DNA of 32,822 nucleotides from Aestuariirhabdus sp. (lineage in GTDB: Bacteria > Pseudomonadota > Gammaproteobacteria > Pseudomonadales > Aestuariirhabdaceae): NCBI GenBank assembly GCA_030622755.1, contig JAUXFT010000018.1, positions 1 to 32,822 on the forward strand, written 5' to 3'. The notes under the pieces were generated by a model. The model saw nothing but the letters and a program-made list of their open reading frames with translations. It was not told the origin of the DNA and searched no databases. Made by a program: the position numbers and the translations under genes. Below are positions 26,378 to 32,822 of this stretch, in pieces. Each line of letters begins with the position of its first letter. Positions within the stretch are counted from its first letter, which is position 1.

Positions 26378-27538
26378 ATGGATTTTAATTTGAGCCAGGA
26401 TCAGCTGGCATTTTGTGATATGGCGCGTCAGTTTGCCAATAGCGAACTTGCTCCCAATGCAGCGCATTGGGATGCAGCGCAGGAGTTTCCTGTGGGCGTA
26501 ATAAAGAAGGCGGGTGAGCTTGGTTTTTGTGGTATCTATTCCCCCGAAGAAAGCGGGGGAATGGGCATGAGTCGGCTCGATGCCAGTCTCATCTTTGAGG
26601 AACTGGCTCAGGGGTGCACGTCCACTACGGCTTATCTGACGATCCATAATATGGCCACCTGGATGGTATGCAGCTTTGCTGCCCAAGAACTTCGTGACAA
26701 ATACTGTCCGGGGTTGGTGAGCGGTGAATTGCTCTCCTCCTATTGCCTGACCGAGCCGAATGCCGGATCCGATGCTGCATCCCTGAGAACTCAGGCGCGA
26801 CTGGAGGGCGACAGTTATATTCTAAATGGTTCCAAAGTGTTTATTTCCGGCGCCGGTTCGACCGACGTGTTGGTTGTTATGGCTCGTACCGGTGGTGATG
26901 GAGCAGCGGGGATTACCTGTTTACTGGTGCCCGCAGATGCAGATGGCATTGTGTATGGTCGTAAAGAGGAAAAGATGGGCTGGAATTGTCAACCTACTCG
27001 AATGATTACTTTTGAAAATACCCGTATTCCTGCTTCGCATTTGATAGGGGCAGAAGGAGATGGTTTCAAAATAGCCATGAAGGGACTCGATGGTGGCCGC
27101 ATTAACATCGCCAGTTGTTCGCTGGGGGTGGCTCAGGCTGCTTTGGATCAGGCGCAACGATATATGCATGAGCGCGAGCAATTTGGTAAACCGCTCGCAA
27201 GCTTTCAGGCGCTACAATTTAAATTGGCCGATATGGCTACCGAGCTGGTCGCTGCCAGGCAGCTGGTAAGATTGGCGGCCTGTAAACTGGATGAGGCTGA
27301 CCCGGAAGCAACCGTTTACAGCGCGATGGCCAAACGCTTTGCCACAGATCGTTGTTTCGATGTCTGCAATGAAGCCCTGCAGATTCACGGAGGTTATGGC
27401 TACATTCGGGAATACCCGTTGGAGCGCTATGTTCGTGATGCGCGGGTACACCAGATTTTGGAAGGTACCAACGAAATAATGCGAGTCATTATTGGTCGGC
27501 GGATGTTGATGGAAGGCGCCACTGATATTATTCGATAA
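26378..27538 (+). CDS. Isobutyryl-CoA dehydrogenase (acyl-CoA dehydrogenase family)
   Basis: 386 residues, a complete FAD-dependent acyl-CoA dehydrogenase. Motifs: CLTEPNAGSDAAS (FAD/substrate loop), FISGAGSTDVLVVMAR, FENTRIPASHLIG, LQIHGGYGYIREYPLERYVRDARVHQILEGTNEIMR. The catalytic base is E362 in LEGTNE, the position used by ACAD8-type and short-chain enzymes. Its place between mmsA and the hydratase/hydrolase genes indicates the oxidation of isobutyryl-CoA to methacrylyl-CoA, donating electrons to ETF. GGAG about 6 nt before the ATG gives a good start. Confidence 0.92.
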   Translation: MDFNLSQDQLAFCDMARQFANSELAPNAAHWDAAQEFPVGVIKKAGELGFCGIYSPEESGGMGMSRLDASLIFEELAQGCTSTTAYLTIHNMATWMVCSFAAQELRDKYCPGLVSGELLSSYCLTEPNAGSDAASLRTQARLEGDSYILNGSKVFISGAGSTDVLVVMARTGGDGAAGITCLLVPADADGIVYGRKEEKMGWNCQPTRMITFENTRIPASHLIGAEGDGFKIAMKGLDGGRINIASCSLGVAQAALDQAQRYMHEREQFGKPLASFQALQFKLADMATELVAARQLVRLAACKLDEADPEATVYSAMAKRFATDRCFDVCNEALQIHGGYGYIREYPLERYVRDARVHQILEGTNEIMRVIIGRRMLMEGATDIIR

Positions 27539-27582
27539 GTTATTTCTGGGCGGTTTTCGAGAAATATTTGTATAAAGTATGC

Positions 27583-27624
27583 ATGAGGAACTTTCTATGA
27601 GGGGCTATCTATGAGTAATGTATA
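27583..27624 (+). repeat. Three tandem 14-bp units forming overlapping mini-ORFs
   Basis: ATGAGGAACTTTCT (27583), ATGAGGGGCTATCT (27597) and ATGAGTAATGTATA (27611) follow each other at exact 14-bp spacing. Each begins an ATG frame of 5-6 codons: MRNFL, MRGYL and MSNVYE. The first two each end in the ATGA that starts the next. The third overlaps the start region of the enoyl-CoA hydratase. Confidence 0.65.
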
Positions 27625-28424
27625 TGAGTAATTCATCCTATCAGCAGATTACCGACAAATTGCAGGTGGAAATCCGGGAGCATACGGCTCTGGTAACCAT
27701 TAATAACCCCGCCGCTAATACCTGGGATGAAGAGAGCCTGGCAGGTCTGGTGGTGTTGGTGGAAGCGTTAAATGCGGACCGTGATGTTTATGCGATGGTT
27801 ATTACCGGACAAGGAGAAAAGTTTTTTTCTGCGGGAGCCGATTTAAATCTGTTTGCTGATGGAGACAAATCGAGAGCGCGTAAAATGGCTCGCTTGTTTG
27901 GTCAGGCTTTCGAAACGCTCAGCGCATTTCGTGGTGTTTCAATTGCGGCTATCAATGGATATGCCATGGGTGGCGGCCTGGAGTGTGCGCTGGCCTGCGA
28001 TATTCGGATTGCCGAAGCCCATGCCGTGATGGCATTACCAGAGGCAAGCGTTGGCCTGTTACCTTGCGCCGGTGGTACCCAAAACCTTCCCTGGTTGGTG
28101 GGTGAGGGTTGGGCCAAGCGTATGATTCTGTGTGGTGAAAAGGTTAATGCTGAAACGGCTGAGCGCATTGGTTTGGTTGAGCAGGTAGTGGCATCCGGTG
28201 AGGCATTGCCAACCGCTCTGGATCTGGCTTCTAAAGCGGCCAGGCAAAGCCCCAGCAGTATTAGTGTTTGTAAACAACTGGTTCAGGCGGCTCGTTCGAA
28301 TCCATTGAAACAGGTGCTACCTGTTGAGCGAGAACTGTTTGTCGATCTGTTCGATACCGATGATCAGAAAGAGGGCGTGAATGCCTTCTTACAAAAGCGT
28401 AAACCCATCTGGAAAAATTCCTGA
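27618..28424 (+). CDS. Enoyl-CoA hydratase (methacrylyl-CoA hydratase)
   Basis: 268 residues of the crotonase superfamily. Oxyanion-hole stretches are GEKFFSAGADLN and INGYAMGGGLECALACD. The two catalytic glutamates are present in GGLE and in ALPEASVGLLPCAGGTQ, so hydratase activity is expected. In this cluster it should convert methacrylyl-CoA to 3-hydroxyisobutyryl-CoA. The start is uncertain: ATG 27618 or ATG 27624 (MSNSSYQQ). The nearest Shine-Dalgarno-like sequence (GAGGGG) is 13-19 nt upstream and lies within the tandem mini-ORF repeat. Confidence 0.9.
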   Translation: MYMSNSSYQQITDKLQVEIREHTALVTINNPAANTWDEESLAGLVVLVEALNADRDVYAMVITGQGEKFFSAGADLNLFADGDKSRARKMARLFGQAFETLSAFRGVSIAAINGYAMGGGLECALACDIRIAEAHAVMALPEASVGLLPCAGGTQNLPWLVGEGWAKRMILCGEKVNAETAERIGLVEQVVASGEALPTALDLASKAARQSPSSISVCKQLVQAARSNPLKQVLPVERELFVDLFDTDDQKEGVNAFLQKRKPIWKNS

Positions 28425-28461
28425 GGCGACGGGTTGTTACCGCAATGAGGTATAAGTTGGT

Positions 28462-29595
28462 ATGACAGAACAAAAACAAAACCCGGTAGTGTTTGAGTTA
28501 CGTTCAGCGGGAGAAAAACAGATAGGCTTTGCAACGTTAAACGTTGAAAAGTCACTGAATGCTCTTAGTCTGGAGATGATCGATTTACTCTTTGATCAGC
28601 TGTCTGCGTGGCAGCAGGATGATCGGGTAGTCTGCGTAATGCTTCAGGGCGCAGGTGATAAAGCCTTCTGCGCAGGGGGAGATATTCGTAAGCTGTATGA
28701 TTCCATGTGTGAAACTGATGGCACAGAGAACCAATATGCGGTGGACTTCTTTAGCCAGGAATATCGTCTCGACTATTTGGTGCATAGTTTCACCAAACCC
28801 ATCATTTGCTGGGGGCAGGGCATCATCATGGGGGGAGGGGTTGGTTTGATGGCAGGCGCCAGCCATCGGATCGTGACGGAATCAACTCGATTGGCCATGC
28901 CTGAAATTAATATCGGGTTATATCCGGATGTTGGTGGCTCCTGGTTTTTGGCGCGTATGCCAGGAAAACTTGGCCAGTTTGTTGGTATTACAGCCTGTTC
29001 GCTTAATGCCGCTGATGCATTGTTCGCGGGTTTTGCCGATCGCTATATGAATAACTCTGAGTATCAGGAACTCTGTAGTGCTTTAACAGTACAGGAGTGG
29101 AGCAATGATGCCGAAGTTAATCATGATCTGGTCAGCAAACTTTTGCGACGGTTTGAAAAAACATCATTGCATTCAATGCCAGCTTCCCCGCTTCGGCAGC
29201 ACTTTGATTTGATTAATAATTTGATGGATCACAGTACGTTGCAGGAATCTCTGGACGCCTGTTTAAAGGTATCTTCTGATGATCGCTGGTTACAGAGATC
29301 CATAAAGTCCTTTGCTGCCGGCTGTCCTACCTCTATACATTTGGTGCGTGAACAGATTGCGAGGTGTCGTCACCTTTCCCTGGCGCAAGTTTTTCAACAG
29401 GAGTTGATTGTGTCCGTCCAGTGCTCGGCGTTAGGAGAGTTCCGTGAAGGAGTGAGAGCCTTGCTGATTGATAAGGATAACCAACCGCATTGGCGCCACA
29501 ATTGTCTTGATGACGTGGATATCCCCTGGATTGACAGTCATTATCAAGTGCCATGGGGTGAAGCTCCGCATCCGCTGGAAGATCTGTCGAATTAA
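28462..29595 (+). CDS. 3-hydroxyisobutyryl-CoA hydrolase
   Basis: 377 residues, crotonase superfamily, with the HIBCH-type active site: AFCAGGDIRKLYD and GIIMGGGVGLMAGASHRIVTE, followed by E148 and D156 in MPEINIGLYPDVGGSWFL. The extended C-terminal part (about 200-377) distinguishes hydrolases from ordinary hydratases. It releases free 3-hydroxyisobutyrate from its CoA ester, the step before MmsB. GAGG lies 11 nt before the ATG. It is 37 nt downstream of the hydratase gene, so probably in the same transcript. Confidence 0.93.
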   Translation: MTEQKQNPVVFELRSAGEKQIGFATLNVEKSLNALSLEMIDLLFDQLSAWQQDDRVVCVMLQGAGDKAFCAGGDIRKLYDSMCETDGTENQYAVDFFSQEYRLDYLVHSFTKPIICWGQGIIMGGGVGLMAGASHRIVTESTRLAMPEINIGLYPDVGGSWFLARMPGKLGQFVGITACSLNAADALFAGFADRYMNNSEYQELCSALTVQEWSNDAEVNHDLVSKLLRRFEKTSLHSMPASPLRQHFDLINNLMDHSTLQESLDACLKVSSDDRWLQRSIKSFAAGCPTSIHLVREQIARCRHLSLAQVFQQELIVSVQCSALGEFREGVRALLIDKDNQPHWRHNCLDDVDIPWIDSHYQVPWGEAPHPLEDLSN

Positions 29596-29660
29596 TATGT
29601 ATAGGCAAAATCGTTGGTTGAAATAATTGCCACTTATTATAACAAAAACGAGGTTTTGAA

Positions 29661-30545
29661 ATGGATATTGGATTTATAGGTTTGGGGCATATGGGTGGCC
29701 CTATGGCGAAGAATCTGGTTAAGGCCGGGCACAGTGTTAAGGTGTTCGATCTGGTTGATAGTGCTGTAACGGCATTGGTTGAGGCTGGTGCGACTTTATC
29801 GACATCGGCTCAGGATGCTGCGATCGGGGCGGATGTGTTGATCTCTATGCTGCCAGCCAGCCAGCATGTTGAAAGTCTGTATCTGGGTGAGCAGGGTTTG
29901 TTCAATACGGTTGATAGCTCAACCTTGATTATCGATTGCAGTACGATTGCCCCGGAAACTGCCCGCAGCGTCGCTTCAGTTGCGGCAGGTAAGGGCTTAA
30001 CCATGATTGATGCACCTGTTTCCGGAGGAACTGCCGGGGCGGCTAATGGTACCCTGACATTTATTGTTGGTGGTTCAGAGGAGGCAGTTAATCGAGCAAC
30101 GCCAGTGCTGGAAAATATGGGTAAAAACATTTTCCGTGCGGGTGATAGCGGAGCAGGGCAGGTTGCTAAAATTTGTAACAATATGCTGTTGGCCGTACTG
30201 ATGAGCGGTACTGCCGAAGCGATTCAGCTCGGCGTGGCCAACGGCCTTGATCCCAGAGTCCTTTCGGACATTATGCAGAAAAGTTCCGGGCGTAACTGGG
30301 CGTTGGAGTTGTACAACCCCTACCCGGGTGTAATGGAATCGGTACCTTCGAGTAATGATTATCAGGGCGGTTTTGGTGTCGATCTGATGGCGAAGGATCT
30401 AGGATTGGCGATGGAGTCAGCACTGCAAAGCCGTAGTTCAACGCCGATGGGGGCATTAGCGCGTAGTTTGTACGCCATGCACAGCAGCAAGGGAGCGGGG
30501 AAACTTGATTTTTCCAGCATTCAAAAATTATTTAGTGAGCTGTAA
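29661..30545 (+). CDS. mmsB: 3-hydroxyisobutyrate dehydrogenase
   Basis: 294 residues, beta-hydroxyacid dehydrogenase family. The NAD-binding motif is GFIGLGHMGGPMAKNL (4-19), the substrate motif is DAPVSGGTAGA (117-127) and the catalytic lysine is K170, with N174, in GAGQVAKICNNMLL. It oxidises 3-hydroxyisobutyrate to methylmalonate semialdehyde, the substrate of MmsA encoded at the start of the cluster. GAGG 7 nt upstream of the ATG is a good ribosome-binding site. It is the last gene before a bidirectional terminator. Confidence 0.95.
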   Translation: MDIGFIGLGHMGGPMAKNLVKAGHSVKVFDLVDSAVTALVEAGATLSTSAQDAAIGADVLISMLPASQHVESLYLGEQGLFNTVDSSTLIIDCSTIAPETARSVASVAAGKGLTMIDAPVSGGTAGAANGTLTFIVGGSEEAVNRATPVLENMGKNIFRAGDSGAGQVAKICNNMLLAVLMSGTAEAIQLGVANGLDPRVLSDIMQKSSGRNWALELYNPYPGVMESVPSSNDYQGGFGVDLMAKDLGLAMESALQSRSSTPMGALARSLYAMHSSKGAGKLDFSSIQKLFSEL

Positions 30546-30574
30546 TTTTTCTGGTAATTAATTTTCTGGTAATC
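30544..30574. repeat. Tandem duplication just after mmsB
   Basis: AATTTTTCTGGTAATT (30544-30559) is followed directly by AATTTTCTGGTAATC (30560-30574). This imperfect copy starts at the mmsB stop codon. Confidence 0.6.
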
Positions 30575-30667
30575 AAATAAAAAACAGGCTCTTGAAATTA
30601 TGGGCTTCTAAATAAATAGTGAGTATTTGTTGTTTTTTTAAGTGACGGTTTGTGCCGTGACTGAATG

Positions 30668-30699
30668 AAAAACCGACGTTAGCTGGCGTCGGTTTTTTT
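30668..30699. terminator. Bidirectional intrinsic terminator between mmsB and ygfZ
   Basis: AAAAACCGACG and CGTCGGTTTTTTT flank an 8-nt loop. A 6-bp GC-rich stem is extended by five A-T pairs, with a T-run after it on the plus strand and a T5 run after it on the minus strand. It is placed to end both mmsB and the convergent ygfZ transcript. Confidence 0.9.
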
Positions 30700-30775
30700 G
30701 TGTTTGGGGGGAAAGTTATCACATCAGACTTTGCATCAATAACTGCTGATTCAATGCTGCTTTGGATTTGCTGTG

Positions 30776-31777
30776 TTACTTTTCAGGGGTCAAATGCTCT
30801 TTATTGGTTATTGTGTAGGGAAGTTCGAGCACGTTAACGCTGACCTCTGAATCAAGCTGCAGCTGATTGGCTTCAACCGCCGTATCACGAATGATGGCCA
30901 ATGCTTCACTGAGCCCGCTCTGTTCATCCAGTGCCTGGGAGATGATTTCACCGATGTTTTTACCGCTACTGTCGTGGATTTGAGCAGGTAAATGATTGGT
31001 GGTGGCTTTATAGCTTACGCGATACATGCGGTTTTTGAGTTTTCCCAAATGTTGCATGCGGGAAACGATCTCCTGGCCGGTATAGCAACCTTTCCTGAAG
31101 CTGATGCCCCCTACAGCTTGCAGATTGTATTGATGAGGAGTGTACATCTCTTTGTTACCAGCATTTATCCAGGCGATGCCTTGGCGAATATCGACAAGAT
31201 TCCAGGTTTGTGGGTCGACCTGTAGCAGATTCTTGGCGAATTCAAGCCACAATGATGTTGCTTGCTCAACAGGTAGCCACACCTGGAAACGTGGGTTTTG
31301 CTCATCCACACAGATCAGTTTGCCGTTACGGAAATCACTGGCACAGTTTATTGCGGGCAGTGTCGCTCCCAGATGTTGCAATAATGCAGCGCCATCAGCT
31401 CCGTTGATGCCAATCCCCACCAAAGTGTTCTCTGCATTGCTCAGTTTGCTGCGAAAGAAAACGGCGTACTTGTTCAGGGCTGCAATATTGTCATCAATCA
31501 GGGAGCGATCCATGATTAACCAATAACCCTGTCTCTGGCCCAGAATTCGGAAATTGCTGAGCATGCGACCTTTAGCGTTACAACAGGCTCCCAAAATGCT
31601 TTTGTTAGTGCCTATTTGATCGAGATCGCAGGTGAGTTGCCCTTGTAAGAATCTAGCAGCGTCTCCTTCCTGAACATTGAGAATCGACCAGGAGGACAGC
31701 TCGCAGAACCAACTACTGGAGCTGTTTTTCTGGGGATTGTTGTGTTGTTCAAGAAATAACTGCCATTGCTCATTCAT
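30776..31777 (-). CDS. ygfZ: Folate-binding YgfZ family protein (iron-sulfur/tRNA modification factor)
   Basis: 333 residues with a GcvT/COG0354-like fold. The hallmark motif is K229-GCYTGQE-236 (ISFRKGCYTGQEIVSRMQHLG), containing the conserved Cys231. YgfZ supports folate-dependent maintenance of certain iron-sulfur enzymes, including the tRNA methylthiotransferase MiaB. It is divergent from sdhE-ygfX, as in many gammaproteobacteria. AAGGAG lies 10 nt before the ATG. The 130-bp divergent gap contains both promoters. Confidence 0.93.
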   Translation of the reverse strand: MNEQWQLFLEQHNNPQKNSSSSWFCELSSWSILNVQEGDAARFLQGQLTCDLDQIGTNKSILGACCNAKGRMLSNFRILGQRQGYWLIMDRSLIDDNIAALNKYAVFFRSKLSNAENTLVGIGINGADGAALLQHLGATLPAINCASDFRNGKLICVDEQNPRFQVWLPVEQATSLWLEFAKNLLQVDPQTWNLVDIRQGIAWINAGNKEMYTPHQYNLQAVGGISFRKGCYTGQEIVSRMQHLGKLKNRMYRVSYKATTNHLPAQIHDSSGKNIGEIISQALDEQSGLSEALAIIRDTAVEANQLQLDSEVSVNVLELPYTITNKEHLTPEK

Positions 31778-31910
31778 CGGGTCATTGCTCCTTCGCCGTT
31801 GAGCGCTCGATTTTAGAGCAAAAACTGCTGTGGCGACAGCGGTGGTTAACTGCAGTACCCTGAGTCTATAATAGCCGCCTGTTTCACATGGCTTATCGGA
31901 GATCGAAGTG

Positions 31911-32165
31911 ATGAATTCTCGAGAGGAACTGAACCGTTTGTTCTGGCACAGTCGGCGGGGGATGTTGGAGCTTGATGTTTTGCTGGTGCCCTTCCTGAAG
32001 GAAGCCTTTACTGATCTTGATGAGGCTGATCAACAACGCTATATCAAACTGCTAGAGTGTGAAGATCAGGATATGTTCTCCTGGTTTATGCAAAAAGAGG
32101 TTCCCGCTGATCCTGATCTGGCGAGAATTATTAAAATCATTCTGGACCGGGTTCAACCAGGTTAG
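31911..32165 (+). CDS. sdhE: FAD assembly factor SdhE
   Basis: An 84-residue protein of the SdhE/YgfY/SDH5 family. It has the conserved RRGMLELD motif, in which the RGxxE element is needed for covalent flavinylation of succinate dehydrogenase SdhA, and the FSWFM stretch near the middle. I chose the ATG at 31911, with GGAG 9 nt upstream, over the GTG one codon earlier. It is followed after 46 nt by ygfX, the classical sdhE-ygfX pair. Confidence 0.95.
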   Translation: MNSREELNRLFWHSRRGMLELDVLLVPFLKEAFTDLDEADQQRYIKLLECEDQDMFSWFMQKEVPADPDLARIIKIILDRVQPG

Positions 32166-32211
32166 CTTTTCTTCAATAGCCTGATTAGTTTTCTTCATAG
32201 GGAGTGCCGCC

Positions 32212-32679
32212 ATGGATTCGGTCGCACCTGCTGCAAACCGCTTCACGCATCTTAGAGTTGAAGCAAGTCAGCGCTTATTGATGTGTTATGGCAGTTTTTT
32301 ACTAATTCTTAGTGTCTTGTTGTGCGCTGCCGACCTTTTACTATTGGTTAAATTAGTGAGCCTACTGATTATTGTGGCTCACGCCGTTTGGTGGTTGGGT
32401 GATCATTATTTGTTGTGCTGGCAATCCAGTGTCCGCTGTTTGCTGTCCGATGGTGATGTTTGGTCGGTGGAGTCAGCCGTTGCCACTGAGGAAGTGGATC
32501 TGAAAGCTGATTATCTGGTGACGACCGGGTTGATTTTATTAAGATTGAAGGGCCGCGACAGTGGTCGCAATTACAATGTAATTTTGTTTTCTGATGCAGG
32601 TAATGCAGAGCAGTTACGGCGGCTACGGATTGAGCTGCGCTGGCTCATTCCAGCGAAAACCTGTGTGAAAGTCGATTAG
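32212..32679 (+). CDS. ygfX: YgfX-family inner-membrane protein
   Basis: 155 residues with two adjacent hydrophobic spans (about 23-42 and 44-62) and a soluble C-terminal part, the layout of YgfX (also called CptA). It starts with GGGAG 7 nt before the ATG and follows sdhE. In Escherichia coli the homologue was described as the toxin-like partner of the sdhE (ygfY) gene, although the physiological role is debated. Sequence conservation in this family is low, so the call leans on topology, size and position. Confidence 0.85.
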   Translation: MDSVAPAANRFTHLRVEASQRLLMCYGSFLLILSVLLCAADLLLLVKLVSLLIIVAHAVWWLGDHYLLCWQSSVRCLLSDGDVWSVESAVATEEVDLKADYLVTTGLILLRLKGRDSGRNYNVILFSDAGNAEQLRRLRIELRWLIPAKTCVKVD

Positions 32680-32707
32680 AGTTCCGAATTGCTTTTCTCA
32701 GTATCTA

Positions 32708-32822
32708 GGAGCCTGTCGGACTCAGGGTTGCCCTACTGCGAAAAAGCCGGGTTTGGTCATTTTCTATGCTCTTTCTTGTTGAATAGAGTGACTATTCGCC
32801 TCAAAAGAGTCTAAAAACTGCC
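32708..32822. mobile_element. Possible left edge of a repeat or insertion element (cut by the window)
   Basis: After ygfX the sequence changes character. It begins GGAGCCTGTCGGACTCAGGG and contains GTTGCCCTACTGCGAAAAAG and several short inverted words, with no coding sense. It resembles, from memory only, the conserved ends of transposon or MITE-like repeats in gammaproteobacteria. No second copy or terminal inverted repeat is visible inside the window. Confidence 0.35.

Noticed and set aside
26216-26686. 156-codon minus-strand frame across the mmsA-dehydrogenase gap
   Set aside because: It overlaps the start of a clear acyl-CoA dehydrogenase and passes through the inverted repeats. No family resemblance.

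Overview
The window reads as a chromosomal segment of a gammaproteobacterium, probably marine or Oceanospirillales/Pseudomonadales-like. The evidence is indirect: moderate GC, a three-gene PntAA/PntAB/PntB transhydrogenase, the ygfZ | sdhE-ygfX arrangement, a TPP-riboswitch-controlled thiBPQ operon, and a pseudomonad-style mmsR/mms valine-catabolic cluster. No species call is possible from the sequence alone. Nearly all of it is coherent host metabolism. There is no phage, no CRISPR array and no complete mobile element; only the last ~115 bases look like the edge of a repeat or insertion element.

Layout. (1) 1-3220, minus strand: a TPP riboswitch followed by thiB, thiP and a window-truncated thiQ (thiamine ABC importer). 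Divergent from it at 3261 is an APH-fold small-molecule kinase that may be a thiamine kinase. (2) 4537-8936, minus strand: a thiolase, a broken C-terminal remnant of an acyl-CoA dehydrogenase, an Add-family (adenine-type) deaminase, and a ModF-like double ABC ATPase. (3) 9277-16226, minus strand: a stand-alone receiver protein and a 2041-residue hybrid histidine kinase (VFT stub, VFT, Cache, four PAS, HisKA, HATPase, REC, REC, HPt). They are separated by a gene-free stretch carrying four 24-bp tandem repeats. (4) 16604-21059: a hydroxyacid-oxoacid transhydrogenase-type iron ADH, and divergently pntAA-pntAB-pntB with a strong terminator. (5) 21344-23480, minus strand: an AGE-family sugar epimerase/isomerase followed by an AlaX-like tRNA-editing protein. 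(6) 23603-30699: a divergent AraC regulator (MmsR-like), then mmsA, isobutyryl-CoA dehydrogenase, enoyl-CoA hydratase, 3-hydroxyisobutyryl-CoA hydrolase and mmsB. Together these cover isobutyryl-CoA to propionyl-CoA. The cluster ends at a bidirectional terminator. (7) 30776-32679: ygfZ, divergent from sdhE-ygfX.

Themes. Thiamine uptake and phosphorylation, branched-chain amino acid and fatty acid oxidation, and NADPH balance fit a heterotroph using amino acids and acyl substrates. I did not find a convincing new multi-gene system. The most unusual signals are at small scale: repeated short tandem duplications (11-24 bp) in intergenic DNA, including a fourfold copy of a terminal pentacodon and a chain of mini-ORFs with ATGA junctions; an unannotated 21-codon ORF with a near-perfect ribosome-binding site ahead of mmsA; competing hairpins between mmsA and the next gene; and a sensor kinase whose first periplasmic domain has been reduced to a stub.
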